Program-made: the position numbers and the translations under genes
In this document: piece after piece, positions 34,863-45,666 of the stretch
How positions within the stretch are numbered: position 1 is the stretch's first letter
Layout of the letters: each line of letters opens with the position of its first letter
Assembly: GCA_036924285.1 (NCBI GenBank)
Contig: JAYKYS010000008.1
Span: 20,073,001 to 20,137,000, forward strand
Direction of reading: 5' to 3'
DNA: 64,000 bases
From: Asterella californica
Lineage: Eukaryota; Streptophyta; Marchantiopsida; Marchantiales; Aytoniaceae
Notes under the pieces: generated by a model
The model's input: the letters and a program-made list of their open reading frames with translations, nothing else
The model's database searches: none
Told to the model about the DNA's origin: nothing

Positions 34863-35140
34863 GTGCGTGAGGTGTTACCTTCTGGAGTACTCATGTTAGA
34901 GAGATGTGATGGTGTTGTTTGGAAGGACCATGTGCATAATTGCGTGCCATGTCATCTTCCCAACACTGATGATATAGTTGATCCAAGCTTAGCGGTTGTA
35001 CACGCGGGCTTGAGGTGTATGTTGTGTGGATCTTGGTGGAGTAGTCCGTATGTTGGTGTGTGATGGTTGTTCGAGAAGTTGGCACATGTCGTGTTTGATT
35101 CCACCTCTCAATGTCGTTCCTACTGGACGGTGAGTTTTTC
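34863..35140 (+). pseudogene. Broken PHD-type zinc finger protein fragment
   Basis: The frame at 34863-35063 holds CDGVVWKDHVHNCVPCH and then RCMLCGSWWSSPY. The adjoining frame (about 35058-35130) continues with LVCDGCSRSWHMSCLIPPL and VVPTGR before a TGA. Read across one frameshift the order CxxC ... CDGC ... H ... C with following PPL is the C4HC3 pattern of a PHD finger, a reader of histone tails in eukaryotes. The final CxxC pair is not visible. It sits between retroelement debris, so it may have been part of an element or a captured gene. Confidence 0.5.
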
Positions 35141-35394
35141 CTCGATGTATATAGTAGAGATAGCCGTTTAGATCTTTGCGTGGTATGGATTGCAGACATG
35201 CGACTAACGATGGAGCGATGTAGCACCCGGTCTCTTAATCCTTGCATCCACGAGACGTATATCACGTAGTTGAGATATGAGACTATCTAGAGTTAGAGAG
35301 ACCTAACCGTCAGTTAGAGGGACGATTGTGATACACTTGTGTATGTGTAACGATGTGTATGTGTACGACAACTGTCACGTCAGTTTAGCAACCC
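35141..35394. other. Short non-coding stretch before repeat D copy 2
   Basis: No gene is seen. The segment GTGTATGTGTAACGATGTGTATGTGTACGACAA (within 35338-35370) recurs in altered form near 35740-35775, so repeat D copy 2 is bracketed by related short sequences. Confidence 0.35.
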
Positions 35395-35655
35395 GGCTAG
35401 GTTGACCGACTACGAAGTGGTTAATCTCGATAGGGTCGTTAGTGCCGTTAAGGTGGGTTCTTGGGCTAGCCCCACTAGGGGTATACTTCGCAGATAGGGC
35501 TTGGAGGCTTTAGTTCTTCGAGTTGAGTCTTCAAGCTCTTGGCTATGGTGGATAGTCTTGGTGAGCACAGTCTAGATTCTCTTATGCACAGAGTGGATTT
35601 GACTCGACTTTAGTGCTTATTTAGTGCCGATTGGCATGATGAAATGAGTACATAT
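35395..35655 (+). repeat. Dispersed repeat D, copy 2
   Basis: This is the partner of 20350-20630, same orientation, with shared blocks spread over about 260 bp. The spacing is about 15 kb including the 8.5-kb LTR array. The divergence indicates an old pair. Confidence 0.6.
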
Positions 35656-37415
35656 CGTTTATTATTGCAATACATTTGTGTATCTGTATAACATCATCCA
35701 TATGTTATGTATATGTGTGGTGTACATCTGAGGACAATGTACATTGTGTAGCGATGTGTATGCGCACAACAATACCTGATCGGCAAGGTTCTAATTCTAG
35801 CAATTGTGGTCTAACTCCTTGATGAAGGATTTGGCTGCGCTCAGCTCCGCTTGGAGTAACATAAGACCTCAGAGATGCATAGCAGTCATACCGAAGCTTC
35901 TGGTGCACTGTACAACATATGATTGCTGTGAGTCTAAGGCTCAATCCTTACCGGGTCCTCACACTTCAGTTTTCACTCTCAGAAGACGAGTTCAGTCTTC
36001 TAGAAGACAACTATTTTGTCTTTCAGAATTCTAAGAGAACTTCTTGATTGCATCACGTCTTCTAATCTATATCTAGGCAATTTTAACTAAGCAGTGCCTA
36101 ACATGGATTCTTAAGAAGACAATCCACTTTGTAATTCATCCTACTTCCTAGCAGAAGATGAAGAGATACTCGAGAAGAGAGTCATACGATAAAAATGACC
36201 AGAAGAAGTTTGAGGGCTCCTGCGATGACAGTGACCTCCAAGAAGACTTCCGGGACAGCTCTTGAGTAAATGACGTGTTTAGAAGACTTCTCGCATCTAG
36301 ACTTTCTATCACTAGTCTCACTTGTCTTCTGACTTCTGCACGCAATTCTATCCTCACAACAGACACTACAGGACCCTTGACATTGCTCTCCATTTTTTGC
36401 TAGCAAGACTTCCTCACAACTCTCATCTAAGGTTGGAAGAAGAAGGAACATGCTGCTATGGATCAGACAAGAGATCCGTGGAGTACCCTCACATCTTTTC
36501 ACGGATTCTGTCAACTTTTCTAGTCTTCTAGCTCTCTAGGAAGATGTGGATTTAAGAAGACATGAAACTTTGGAGACACTCACATGAATCTCAATTTCTT
36601 GCTTCTCGAAATAATTACCAACTCACAATTCCACTCTGGATTCACATCAAGATTCTCGCAATTCAAATCAAATCCATAATACTTGATGTGAATTCGAAAT
36701 TCAGCTTCTGGAAATAAGTCTTCTGTCCATGGATTGGAGACAGAAGCACAATGGAGTAGAGAAGTGGACGGGTAGAAACAAAGAGTTTCGAGATAGAGGG
36801 GAGAAGATCAAATTCAATTTCAAGAAGTGAGATTTGGAAGAAGGTTGCCAAATATTAGATAGCGCTTCTGCTTGCAATCCTCTCACGGGAAATTCCAAAA
36901 AAGAGGAAGAGAGTAGGCAAGCTTCCTGCAAGAAATCGGAGAAGAAGGCATCGTAGGAATAGAAAGGAGGTAAGACGATAAGAATGAGAAGAGAAGTGAG
37001 AAGAACCTCAGAATGCGCTGCACTTCTACTCGATCTCCAAATGTCTCATGCGCACGTTCTGTTGTGAGCGCTTTGATTGCTGCTAACTCACGAGTGACCT
37101 CTCCTCGATAAGAAATCATGCCCTCTTGTCCTACTTTGAACTCTGCTGTCTACAACTTGAAGCTTCTAATCTCCGATTCTAGAGTTCCAAATCTCGCAAT
37201 CTTTGAGAAATCATGTATGCTTCAACTTCGACTCTCTTCCTGCTGAAGGACGGTCATCCTCACAACCTCTCACTGCAATTCCTCTTTGCGTATCTCTGAA
37301 GTCTTCTTCGATGTGGGTTTGAATTCGAGTAGGGGAAAAGGAAAAAGAACATGGCGCTTCCGTGCCTCTTCTCTGATTTGGTAATTTTCTGTCTACTACC
37401 GAGCTGCCCGCGTCT
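35656..37415. other. Decayed repeat sequence, GAAGAC-rich, no gene recognised
   Basis: Several minus-strand open frames of 60-110 codons occur without domain marks. About 35970-36740 is again saturated with GAAGAC/GTCTTC. The adjoining minus-strand RT fragment suggests this is the downstream part of a different element lying in reverse orientation. Confidence 0.4.
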
Positions 37416-37844
37416 TTAGGTAGCATCAAAGATCTCCTCAGGTGTCAGCATGGTATACTTATCAGACTTTGTCTGTCGATTGATAAGACAATAGTCTCCA
37501 CACATCCGTCTATTTGTGTACATGCCATACATATCCTTCTTTGCTAGCAAAACGGTGACAAATGCGTACTCTTCATACGACCTCTCCACCAACCCAACCT
37601 CCAACAAGTCTTGAGTCCTACTCCAGATCAAGGCTCTCTCCATGTCACTGTATCTGTAAGGACGTCGGAAGATTGACGTGTCACTAACCAAGTCGATCCG
37701 TATACCTGGTCCCTTCAAGATACCCAAATCCTTCATACTGAAGGTGAAATAATTCTTGTAGCTCTTCATGAATCTTTGAACTCTTCGTCTCTCCTCTCTT
37801 ATAAGCTTGGGTCCAATCTCCGGCTCCCAAATATTCTCTATCAC
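37416..37844 (-). pseudogene. Reverse transcriptase fragment of another Ty3/gypsy family
   Basis: The 142-codon frame contains FRRPYRYSDMERALIWSRTQ, DLLEVGLVERSYEEYAF, KKDMYGMYTNRRMCGDYCLI and NRQTKSDKY, which correspond to the start of a Ty3/gypsy RT (KK..G..R.C.DYR.LN type). It stops at LTPEEIFDAT, where the next RT blocks including the catalytic aspartates would follow, so the domain is truncated. The wording differs clearly from families A, B and C, so a fourth lineage is present. Confidence 0.65.
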
Positions 37845-38295
37845 TATGCTAGAGGTAGAAGACGAAGTCTTTGACTGCTATCTTGCAGCCTCTGGAGGTG
37901 TTTCCTTCTGCTCATCACCAACAACCTCCATAACTCATGCAATCCTCGCTGCAAGCTCCACACTCTCTCCTACTGGATACCATGATGTCCAAGGATGACG
38001 AATCTACAGGTCTCGCCTCCAACCTTTGTCTCCATCGATCCGGTAGACAAAGAGCTCAGAAGTGTCTAAGTAGTAACACATGTCAGTTGCATCCGACGTG
38101 CTCAGTCAATCCAAAGCTTACAATCCACATCAAGCAGTTCAAGTCCATTGCTTGATCTAACACCTGATGACGTGAAGCCTCCGACACCGAAGATTTTCAA
38201 GCGATCTCTCTCAATAAAACTGCCTCCTGAGAGCAATTTCTCCTCCGAATCGTTTATTAGACAGCGTCCAAGCTTAAAACTCCTGCCCCTCTCCC
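37845..38295. other. Flank between RT fragment and satellite
   Basis: This may hold the degenerate upstream part of the RT fragment on the minus strand. No motif is recognisable. It ends at the first satellite unit. Confidence 0.3.
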
Positions 38296-38544
38296 TACGA
38301 TGATCTCCCAATTCAATCTGTCCCCAATTTGATCTTTCCCTAGCTTCTTAGCTTCTCCTGCGTGTTCCGCTTCAGCTCTCTCCAAAAACATTCCTTTGCA
38401 AAAACTGTCCCCCGATCCCAAGTCGCCGCAGGTATTTTACCTAAAAGTAAAGGCCCCAGCTTAAGCTGCCCCCCTGCTGTCCTTATCAGCGCAGTCACTT
38501 ATCAGAAGCAGGGCCTTAGCTAAGCTGCCCCCCTCTTAAACTCT

Positions 38545-38950
38545 AATTCTCCTCCTTCCGCCTCCGCTGTAATCTTCCGCTTCAAGCTTCTGTTCTAATC
38601 TTCCGCTTCCACTGTAATCTTCCGCTTCAAGCTTTCGCGGTAATCTTCCGCTTCCGCTGTAATATTCCGCTTCAAGCTTCCGTGGTAATCTTCCGCTTCC
38701 GCTGTAGTCTTCCGCTGTAGTTTTCCGCTTCAAGCTTCCGCGGTAATCTTCCGCTTCCGCTGTAGTTTTCCGCTTCCGCTGTAATATTCCGCTTCAAGCT
38801 TCCGCGGTAATCTTCCGCTTCCGCTGGAATATTCTGCTTCAAGCTTCCGCGGTAATCTTCTGCTTCCGCTGTAGTTTTCCGCTTCCGCTGTAATCTTCCG
38901 CTTCAGTTTTCCGTTGTAACCTTTCGCTTCCGCTGTAATCTTTCGCTTTA
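38545..38950. repeat. CTTCCGCTGTAAT-type minisatellite, first block
   Basis: Tandem short units of the kind CTTCCGCTTCCGCTGTAAT alternate with CTTCCGCTTCAAGCTTCCGCGGTAAT. Blocks of the same kind lie at about 39470-39915 and 40430-40890 in the next satellite units. The units are variants of a GGAAGCGGAA core and contain AAGCTT and CCGCGG palindromes. There are no spacers, so this is not a CRISPR-like array. Confidence 0.85.
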
Positions 38951-39040
38951 ATTTTAAGGCCCCATCTTAAGCTGTTCCTCTGCTGTCCTTATGCGTACAT
39001 AATAATCAACAAAAGTTTCCCGTGTCCTCGATGCCATCTT

Positions 39041-39172
39041 GATGCCACCCTGAATATACTACAAGCCATCCAATGTAGACCGAAGCCCCAACACTTATGA
39101 GGCTGCCCCACAGGGCTTACAGCCCCCCCATATGCGCACCAGGTATCTCCCATAGTATATTCAGGATGGCAT
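39041..39172. repeat. Foldback arms in the satellite tail
   Basis: ATGCCACCCTGAATATACT (39042-39060) and AGTATATTCAGGATGGCAT (39154-39172) are inverted copies matching at 18 of 19 positions, around a loop of 93 bases. The same arms occur in the tails of the two later units. A transcript could form a long hairpin. The conservation through all units may simply reflect homogenisation. Confidence 0.8.
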
Positions 39173-41143
39173 GCGGAGGCTTAGGCCAGGAAGCCCACGA
39201 GGGGCACTACGATGATCTCCCAATTCAATCTGTCCCCAATTTGATCTTTCCCTAGCTTCTTAGCTTCTCCTGCGTGTTCCGCTTCAGCTCTCTCCAAAAA
39301 CATTCCTTTGCAAAAACTGTCCCCCGATCCCAAGTCGCCGCAGGTATTTTACCTAAAAGTAAAGGCCCCAGCTTAAGCTGCCCCCCTGATGTCCTTATCA
39401 GCGCAGTCACTTATCAGAAGCAGGGCCTTAGCTAAGCTGCCCCCCTCTTAAACTCTAATTCTCCTCCTTCCGCCTCCGCTGTAATCTTCCGCTTCAAGCT
39501 TCTGTTCTAATCTTCCGCTTCCACTGTAATCTTCCGCTTCAAGCTTTCGCGGTAATCTTCCGCTTCCGCTGTAATATTCCGCTTCAAGCTTCCGTGGTAA
39601 TCTTCCGCTTCCGCTGTAGTTTTCTGCTTCAAGCTTCTGCGGTAATCTTCCGCTTCCGCTGTAGTTTTCCGCTTCCGCTGTAATATTCCGCTTCAAGCTT
39701 CCGCGGTAATCTTCCGCTTCCGCTGGAATATTCTGCTTCAAGCTTCCGCGGTAATCTTCTGCTTCCGCTGTAGTTTTCCGCTTCCGCTGTAATCTTCCGC
39801 TTCAAACTTCCGCGGTAATCTTCCGCTTCCGCTGTAATCTTCCGCTTCCGCTGTAATCTTCCGCTTCAATTTTCCGTTGTAATCTTTCGCTTCCGCTGTA
39901 ATCTTTCGCTTTAATTTTAAGGCCCCATCTTAAGCTGTTCCTCTGCTGTCCTTATGCGTACATAATAATCAACAAAAGTTTCCCGTGCTCTCGATGCCAT
40001 CTTGATGCCACCCTGAATATACTACAAGCCATCCAATGTAGACCGAAGCCCCAACACTTATGAGGCTGCCCCACAGGGCTTACAGCCCCTCCATATGCGC
40101 ACCAGGTATCTCCCATAGTATATTCAGGATGGCATGCGGAGGCTTAGGCCAGGAAGCCCACGAGGGGCACTACGATGATCTCCCAATTCAATCTGTCCCC
40201 AATTTGATCTTTCCCTAGCTTCTTAGCTTCTCCTGCGTGTTCCGCTTCAGCTCTCTCCAAAAACATTCCTTTGCAAAAACTGTCCCCCGATCCCAAGTCG
40301 CCGCAGGTATTTTACCTAAAAATAAAGGCCCCAGCTTAAGCTGCCCCCCTGCTGTCCTTATCAGCGCAGTCACTTATCAGAAGCAGGGCCTTAGCTAAGC
40401 TGCCCCCCTCTTAAACTCTAATTTTCCTCCTTCCGCCTCCGCTGTAATCTTCCGCTTCAAGCTTCTGTTCTAATCTTCCGCTTCCACTGTAATCTTCCGC
40501 TTCAAGCTTCCGCGGTAATCTTCCGCTTCCGCTGTAATATTCTGCTTCAAGCTTCCGCGGTAATCTTCCGCTTCCGCTGTAGTTTTCCGCGGTAATCTTC
40601 CGCTTCCGCTGTAGTTTTCCGCTTCAAGCTTCCGCGGTAATCTTCCGCTTCCGCTGTAGTTTTCCGCTTCCGCTGTAATATTCCGCTTCAAGCTTCCGCG
40701 GTAATCTTCCGCTTCCGCTGGAATATTCTGCTTCAAGCTTCCGCGGTAATCTTCTGCTTCCGCTGTAGTTTTCCGCTTCCGCTGTAATCTTCCGCTTCAA
40801 GCTTCCGCGGTAATCTTCCGCTTCCGCTGTAATCTTCCGCTTCAGTTTTCCGTTGTAACCTTTCGCTTCCGCTGTAATCTTTCGCTTTAATTTTAAGGCC
40901 CCATCTTAAGCTGTTCCTCTGCTGTCCTTATGCGTACATAATAATCAACAAAAGTTTCCCGTGCCCTCGATGCCATCTTGATGCCACCCTGAATATACTA
41001 CAAGCCATCCAATGTAGGCCGAAGCCCCAACACTTATGAGGCTGCCCCACAGGGCTTACAGCCCCCCCATATGCGCACCAGGTATCTCCCATAGTATATT
41101 CAGGATGGCATGCGGAGGCTTAGGCCAAGAAGCCCACGATTAA

Positions 41144-41161
41144 GGGAGATACCGGTCTCCC
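41144..41161. repeat. Palindrome GGGAGA-TACCGG-TCTCCC
   Basis: A 6-bp perfect stem surrounds a 6-base loop that itself contains CCGG, right after the last satellite unit. A second small inverted repeat, TATGCAG ... CTGCATA, follows at about 41171-41191. Confidence 0.7.
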
Positions 41162-41204
41162 GCCCCTAGATATGCAGGACGTGGCTGCATATCCAACATA
41201 GACT

Positions 41205-41320
41205 CCCTTCCAAGAGGCCAACATGCCGGAATAGGAACTAGAGGCCAGGGGGGATTGATCCTGAGACCACTTCCCTCCTAGGCAGGCGCCCTATCACGGG
41301 GATGGCCTTTGGTTCCGTTC
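41205..41320 (-). repeat. Possible tRNA-derived SINE head
   Basis: On the minus strand the sequence reads GTGATAGGGCGCCTGCC, about 30 bases later GGATCAATCC, then CCCCTGGCC. This resembles the internal pol III A-box region (AGAGCGCCTGCC-like) and B-box region (GGTTCGATCC-like) of tRNA genes and tRNA-derived SINEs. A clean cloverleaf cannot be folded: the anticodon stem is poor and no acceptor stem is seen. A decayed SINE is likelier than a working tRNA gene. No target duplication was identified. Confidence 0.35.
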
Positions 41321-41793
41321 AAAAAGGTAAAAACTTGTGTACATATGTTTACCTGAAGAAATTTTTCTGTAAAATCTTCACTAGCCTTTCCTACACTAAC
41401 TTCTCTATACAACTCCGTTTTTAATGAACAAGGAGTCAAAACTATAGTATTTGTGAACACCTACACGCTCACGCTATCCGATTCTGAGTTCAAGTCACGA
41501 ACCAGAATCGACGGATTTCCCTCTTTCACATATTTCACAGCCTAAAACTCGTACTAACTATTGCTTAAAACACTTTCTGTTAAAACTAGAAGCATGAGGT
41601 CGCTCTCCTCATCGAGCTTTGCATCCCAGTGTCTTTCGACTCCTTTAGGGGTGATATTCCAATCCAAGCTAAGGGGCAGCTTGTCAAGCATAGCCCCAGC
41701 TTAGCTCCTGCCTAGCTTGTTAAGCTGCAGGGCAGCTTCCTTTACACAATATAGAAAAAAGTCTCTCTGCAATACTTTTCACTGTATAGACCT
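41321..41793. other. Flank before the second A-like relic
   Basis: No gene is seen. Near 41660-41745 there are AGCTT-rich words (GGGGCAGCTTGTCAAGC, AGCTTGTTAAGCTGCAGGG) similar to those in the satellite heads and family A LTRs. This could be the decayed 5' LTR or leader of the next element. Confidence 0.35.
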
Positions 41794-42780
41794 ATGTACA
41801 ATACGACAACGAAGAAGAAGATGGATAAGAAGAGCGGAAGCGCTGCTGCTGTTATCTCGATGGCTGCTGCATCTACGTCTACTGCAGCACCTTCTGTAGT
41901 ACCTGCGACTGCAGCGATGGCTTCATCTGGTCTGGATACGGTTGAGATTCAGAAGACGCTTGCGGCCTTGGTTCAACAACATCCGATCGTTGGAGGGGGT
42001 GAGTTAAGATCCACCAAGGCTTTGCAAGCGATAGTGAATAGATGTGACAGATTTGAAGGTAGAGATATTTCTAGATATCTGCGTGAATACAAAAGAGAGA
42101 TGGAATTGGTTAGAGTTACTAACATAGAGATGATTACCAGTTTTGAGTTAGCTGTAATCCTTGAGTTGCAGGACCAAGTTAGAGATGTACAGAGAAGAAA
42201 TCTAGGTGTCTAGATGAGTTTTAAGCGATCTCTTCGAGAGGAGTTTTCCGAAGAGGATTCAAAGATAGTTACTAGGAGAACGTTTCTAGATTGGGTTGAG
42301 CAGCAACCTGGTCGTATGATGGGTCTGAATGAAATGTTGAGAGAGTTTGATCGGAGATATCGATAACTTTCGACTCTAGAGCACATAACCTTAGATGTTA
42401 GGAAAACAAAGCTTTTTCTACAAGCTACCGATGATGCTACGACAGATCGGTTGTGTTTTATGTTGGCGGATCGATCTGCTGAAGGAGGAGTTATATGGAT
42501 TGGGGAAGAGTCAAGGACGATGTTGCTATACTAACAAGACAAAGGTGAGGAAGAGTGGTTGTGAGAGGACGTCCACTTGCAGAAGTGGCCTCTCAACCTC
42601 GTGCTGCTCCTCAAGTACAGCTACCTCCGGCTCCGGCTCTTAGACCTACTGTCCCGGCTGCAGTTCCTTTGATGCCAGTTGTGCCAGTTCCTACACAAAG
42701 GCCACCTGTTCAAAGACCTGCAGAGAACCATGATCAACAGAATTAGATCGAAGATTTGATCCGGCAAATGCGTGAGTTGA
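41794..42780 (+). pseudogene. A-like gag, broken
   Basis: The frame at 41794-42213 starts with a Lys/Ala/Ser-rich segment and goes on to FEGRDISRYLREYKREMELV and FELAVILELQDQ; further gag sequence follows with stops near 42211 and 42364 (SLREEFSEEDSKIVTRRTFL, LREFDRRY, KLFLQATDD). A Pro/Ala-rich linker (about 42560-42740) leads to the zinc knuckle. Gag would build the virus-like particle. Confidence 0.65.
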
Positions 42781-42860
42781 AGATGGAGCTAGCTGGATTG
42801 CAGAGAGAGCAGCCACCGGCGTCTGCTGCTGCACGTCCAGGAGGTGCTCCTGTTCGTAGA

Positions 42861-42902
42861 TGTATTTGGTGTGACAATCCTAATCATTTTTGAGGAGACT
42901 GT
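42861..42902 (+). other. CCHC zinc knuckle with a nonsense codon
   Basis: The pattern is CIWCDNPNHF, a TGA, then GDC: C-x2-C-x4-H-x4-C with the stop at the position of one x. A CGA arginine codon turned into TGA by a C-to-T change would explain it. The knuckle would bind element RNA. Confidence 0.75.
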
Positions 42903-43356
42903 CAAGAGCTTACGGCTGCTTTGCGAGATGGTGTGATTTGCTATCGAACGGTAGGCTGCACCTTTTTTCGATTGGAGAGTCGCTGAACACGCAGTTTGGA
43001 CGAGGAGGCATGAGAAGTCTACCTCAGATTGCTGCGACTGCAACTGTAGATGCGTTGATGACACCACCGGTAAATTCTGATGTATATATTGGATATATTG
43101 AAGTTTTTTCCAGTCCTACGTTGCTAGATAAGACTACTGAGAAGAAAAATGCTCAAGTTCCTTCTGAAGTACTGAAGAGAGGAGCCGAGACTATCTGCAG
43201 AGTCACAAGGTGGGGAGATCATGTTGAAGCTGCGTCTATCAAAGTATTCTTGGACGTGGATAGACACGTTCACTGGCAAGATGCTTTTGTGGAAGAAAAG
43301 AGGCGGCGAGAAGCCTCTGAACTTGATACTAGAGTTCCATAGGAGATTGAGGACAG

Positions 43357-44225
43357 ATGAAGAGTCACAAGGAGGCGAGCAGCTCCTCCAGAAGACATCT
43401 CGTCTACTTCTGCAGCTCCTCCACTTGCACCAGGTCCGATGGAGGACGTGCAGAGATCTCAGCAGGAACCAACGACTGTTGGTATACGGTTTACTGTCCA
43501 AGAGAAGAGAAGGGACCGGCTTACAAGTTGGCAGCAGACATAGAAACTTCTACAGATCTCAAGAGCATCTTGGAGTAGAGGATACTTGACGCACGAATCG
43601 AGTTTTCTCTTCGAGAGGTTCTTGGTATTGCGAAGAGGGAGTTTCACGAGCTGATCATCGACATCATTAAGCGGAAGAGACATGTGATGTTCGAGCAAGT
43701 ACAAAGTCAGATGATAGATGCAGTAGGAGCTTCTCTAAATGATGTAGAGTTCAGAAAGGTGCATTTTCAAGAGGCTGATGATACAGAGTACCAGCAAGAA
43801 GCGTTGGTTGCTGGTATCAACACTGCTGAGTTTGATGATGACGAAGCTGGCGTCGAGAGTCCAACTACTGATAGTGACTTCAGGAAGAGGCACTGGGCTC
43901 GTGCTACGACTGCTACACGAGTTCCCATTGGAAGTTTGTCTCAACTTGTTGCTGCTTTGGTTGATCACGGTTCTGAGATCAACATCATGTCGCGGGAGGT
44001 GTATGAAAGAGATCAGTGGTCTATCGAACTGAACCATGGTTGGGTGCTACGTGATGCAAACAACTAGAAGGGTGAGTTATACGGCGCTTGTCTTAATGTG
44101 AGGGTGAAGCTAGGTGATGTGGAGGTAGATCAACACTTCTTCATGCAGTCTTCAGCTTCATATCATGTGATTCTTGGTCAGCCTTATATAACTACAGTTA
44201 GAATAAAGACCAAGGTGATGAATGA
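43357..44225 (+). pseudogene. A-like DIETSTDLK block and aspartic protease
   Basis: About 43500-43683 carries ADIETSTDLKSILE, a TAG, then RILDARIEFSLREVLGIAKR. The frame at 43684-44067 continues to LVAALVDHGSEINIMSREVY (putative active-site aspartate codon 43963-43965, DHG where DSG/DTG is usual), then SYHVILGQPYITTVR near 44160-44200, a typical flap/C-terminal retropepsin block. Protease would cut the polyprotein. Relic copy 1 lacks this domain. Confidence 0.6.
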
Positions 44226-44931
44226 CGGGTCACTATGCTAGGATCCGTAGTCTAGATGATAGACGTTTTGTGCAGTTTTTGACCGTTCGTACGAACCACG
44301 AACGTAACCGACAAGAGATTATCCTATCTGTAAGAGTAAAGGTTTTCAGAAACCACTCTTGTAGGACGGGATATCAAGAGTGAAGGATCTATTGCTACTA
44401 TGATCTCACTTGAGCAGCTTGTGGGATCACAAGAGGTTCACGAAGAGGTTGAGATTATGAGAATAGCTATATTGTACATAGTTGGAAATCTGGTTTGATG
44501 ACTTTCAGTTCTGATGATTGGAGTGAGTTCACGCAAGTAGAGGGTTTGACTGAGAAGAGTAGAAGGCAGATGGAGAAGTATGCAATAAATCTACGCTGTA
44601 CAGGAGTTCTGAATGAAGATGAGATGATTGTTGATGTTTACGAGGAGTTTGTATGTATACAGTCTTTTGTTCGTTGGCTGGATGATGTAGATAAGTTGAT
44701 GGAGCTCCTGATGGAGGAAGAGTGGTGATCCCCATCCACTCTCGTAAAGTCTATGAGGAGGTTATCTCGTGTTTACAATCTCATCCTCATCCGAGACTGG
44801 AGAGTGGATGGAAAGATGCAATCTGCTGGTGTGGCTCTCGTGAAGAAGAAGAGGTTCACACCAAATACAAAACTGTAGCGAAGAAGATGAAACTAGTGGC
44901 AACCTAGTTATCTATTGATTCACAACAGCAG

Positions 44932-45666
44932 ATGAAGTTAGCGGCCACTGAGCCTGTACTGAGAGATCCTAAACAGAGAAGACACAAGTTTATTCAAGAG
45001 ACACTCGAGCAGCTCCAGATAGGAGGGAATGGCTTCTTGACTGAAGTGGAGAAACGGGCTTTTGAGCAGATGATAGTTAGTCATGGTAAGGAATTTTCTT
45101 TCTCAGCTGGAGTGATTGGTTGTGTGGATCCTAGTGTGATAGCTCCGATGGTTATCTTCACTGTTCCTCACGTACCTTGGGACTTGAAGCCGATTCTAGT
45201 CCCTCGTGTCTTGCTACCGAAGGTGATTGAGTTACGGAAGGAGAGGATGCGGATGGGTATTCTTGAACCATCTATGGCTCCGTACTCTAGCCGATGATTC
45301 ACAGTACCTAAGAAGATAGGAGCTTTACGCTTCATCCAAGACTTACAATCTGTCAACAACATCACGATTCGAAACGTTGGAACATGACCTGTGGTTGATG
45401 AAGTAGCTGAAGCATTTGTTGGAAGATCGATCTATTCTACTGGAGATCTGTTTTCAGGTTACGATCAATTTCAGCTTGCTTTGAATAGTAGAGACTTGAC
45501 TACCATGCGTACACCTTTGGGGTTGATGCGGATGTGTACTCTTCCTCAGGGCGCGACAAACTCAGTAGCTCATATGCAAAACGTGATGCATAAGGTGTTA
45601 CGAGAGTTTGTACCTGAGGTAACTATCTCATTTCTGGATGATATCTCCATGAAAGGCTGTCCGGAC
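44932..45666 (+). pseudogene. A-like reverse transcriptase, 5' part
   Basis: It carries VIFTVPHVPWDLKPILVPR, RMGILEPSMAPYSS, FIQDLQSVNN, YSTGDLFSGYDQFQLAL, TPLGLMRMCTLPQGATNS and the catalytic pair in ISFLDDISMKGC. A TGA interrupts at about 45297 (CGATGATTC) and another near 45387. The frame is cut at 45666 by the 5' LTR of element B and resumes at 55268. Confidence 0.75.

Larger units (their letters stand above)
38296..41140. repeat. Composite satellite: three tandem units of about 0.91-0.97 kb
   Basis: Units begin at TACGATGATCTCCCAATTC: 38296, 39208 and 40171; the third ends near 41140. Each has a head of about 240 bp (with TTAAGCTGCCCCCCTG), a minisatellite, and a tail of about 290 bp carrying a foldback. 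Heads and tails are nearly identical between units while the minisatellite varies in length, so the length differences of the units come mainly from the minisatellite. Minus-strand open frames here (Tyr-Ser-Gly-Ser-Gly and Lys-Leu-Glu-Ala repeats) are by-products of the minisatellite, not genes. Confidence 0.9.

Noticed and set aside
36148..36514. Overlapping minus-strand frames in the GAAGAC-rich block
   Set aside because: They come from the hexamer-rich composition; frames overlap and show no domain.
38536..40736. Minus-strand open frames of 65-97 codons with Gly-Ser-Gly and Lys-Leu-Glu-Ala repeats
   Set aside because: They are translations of the minisatellite and recur only because the DNA repeats; no start or domain supports a protein.
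38545..40890. Regularly repeated short units resembling a CRISPR array
   Set aside because: The units are directly tandem with no unique spacers, the region is eukaryotic, and variation is of minisatellite type.
41205..41320. Functional tRNA gene
   Set aside because: Box-like words are present but no acceptor stem or proper anticodon stem can be folded.
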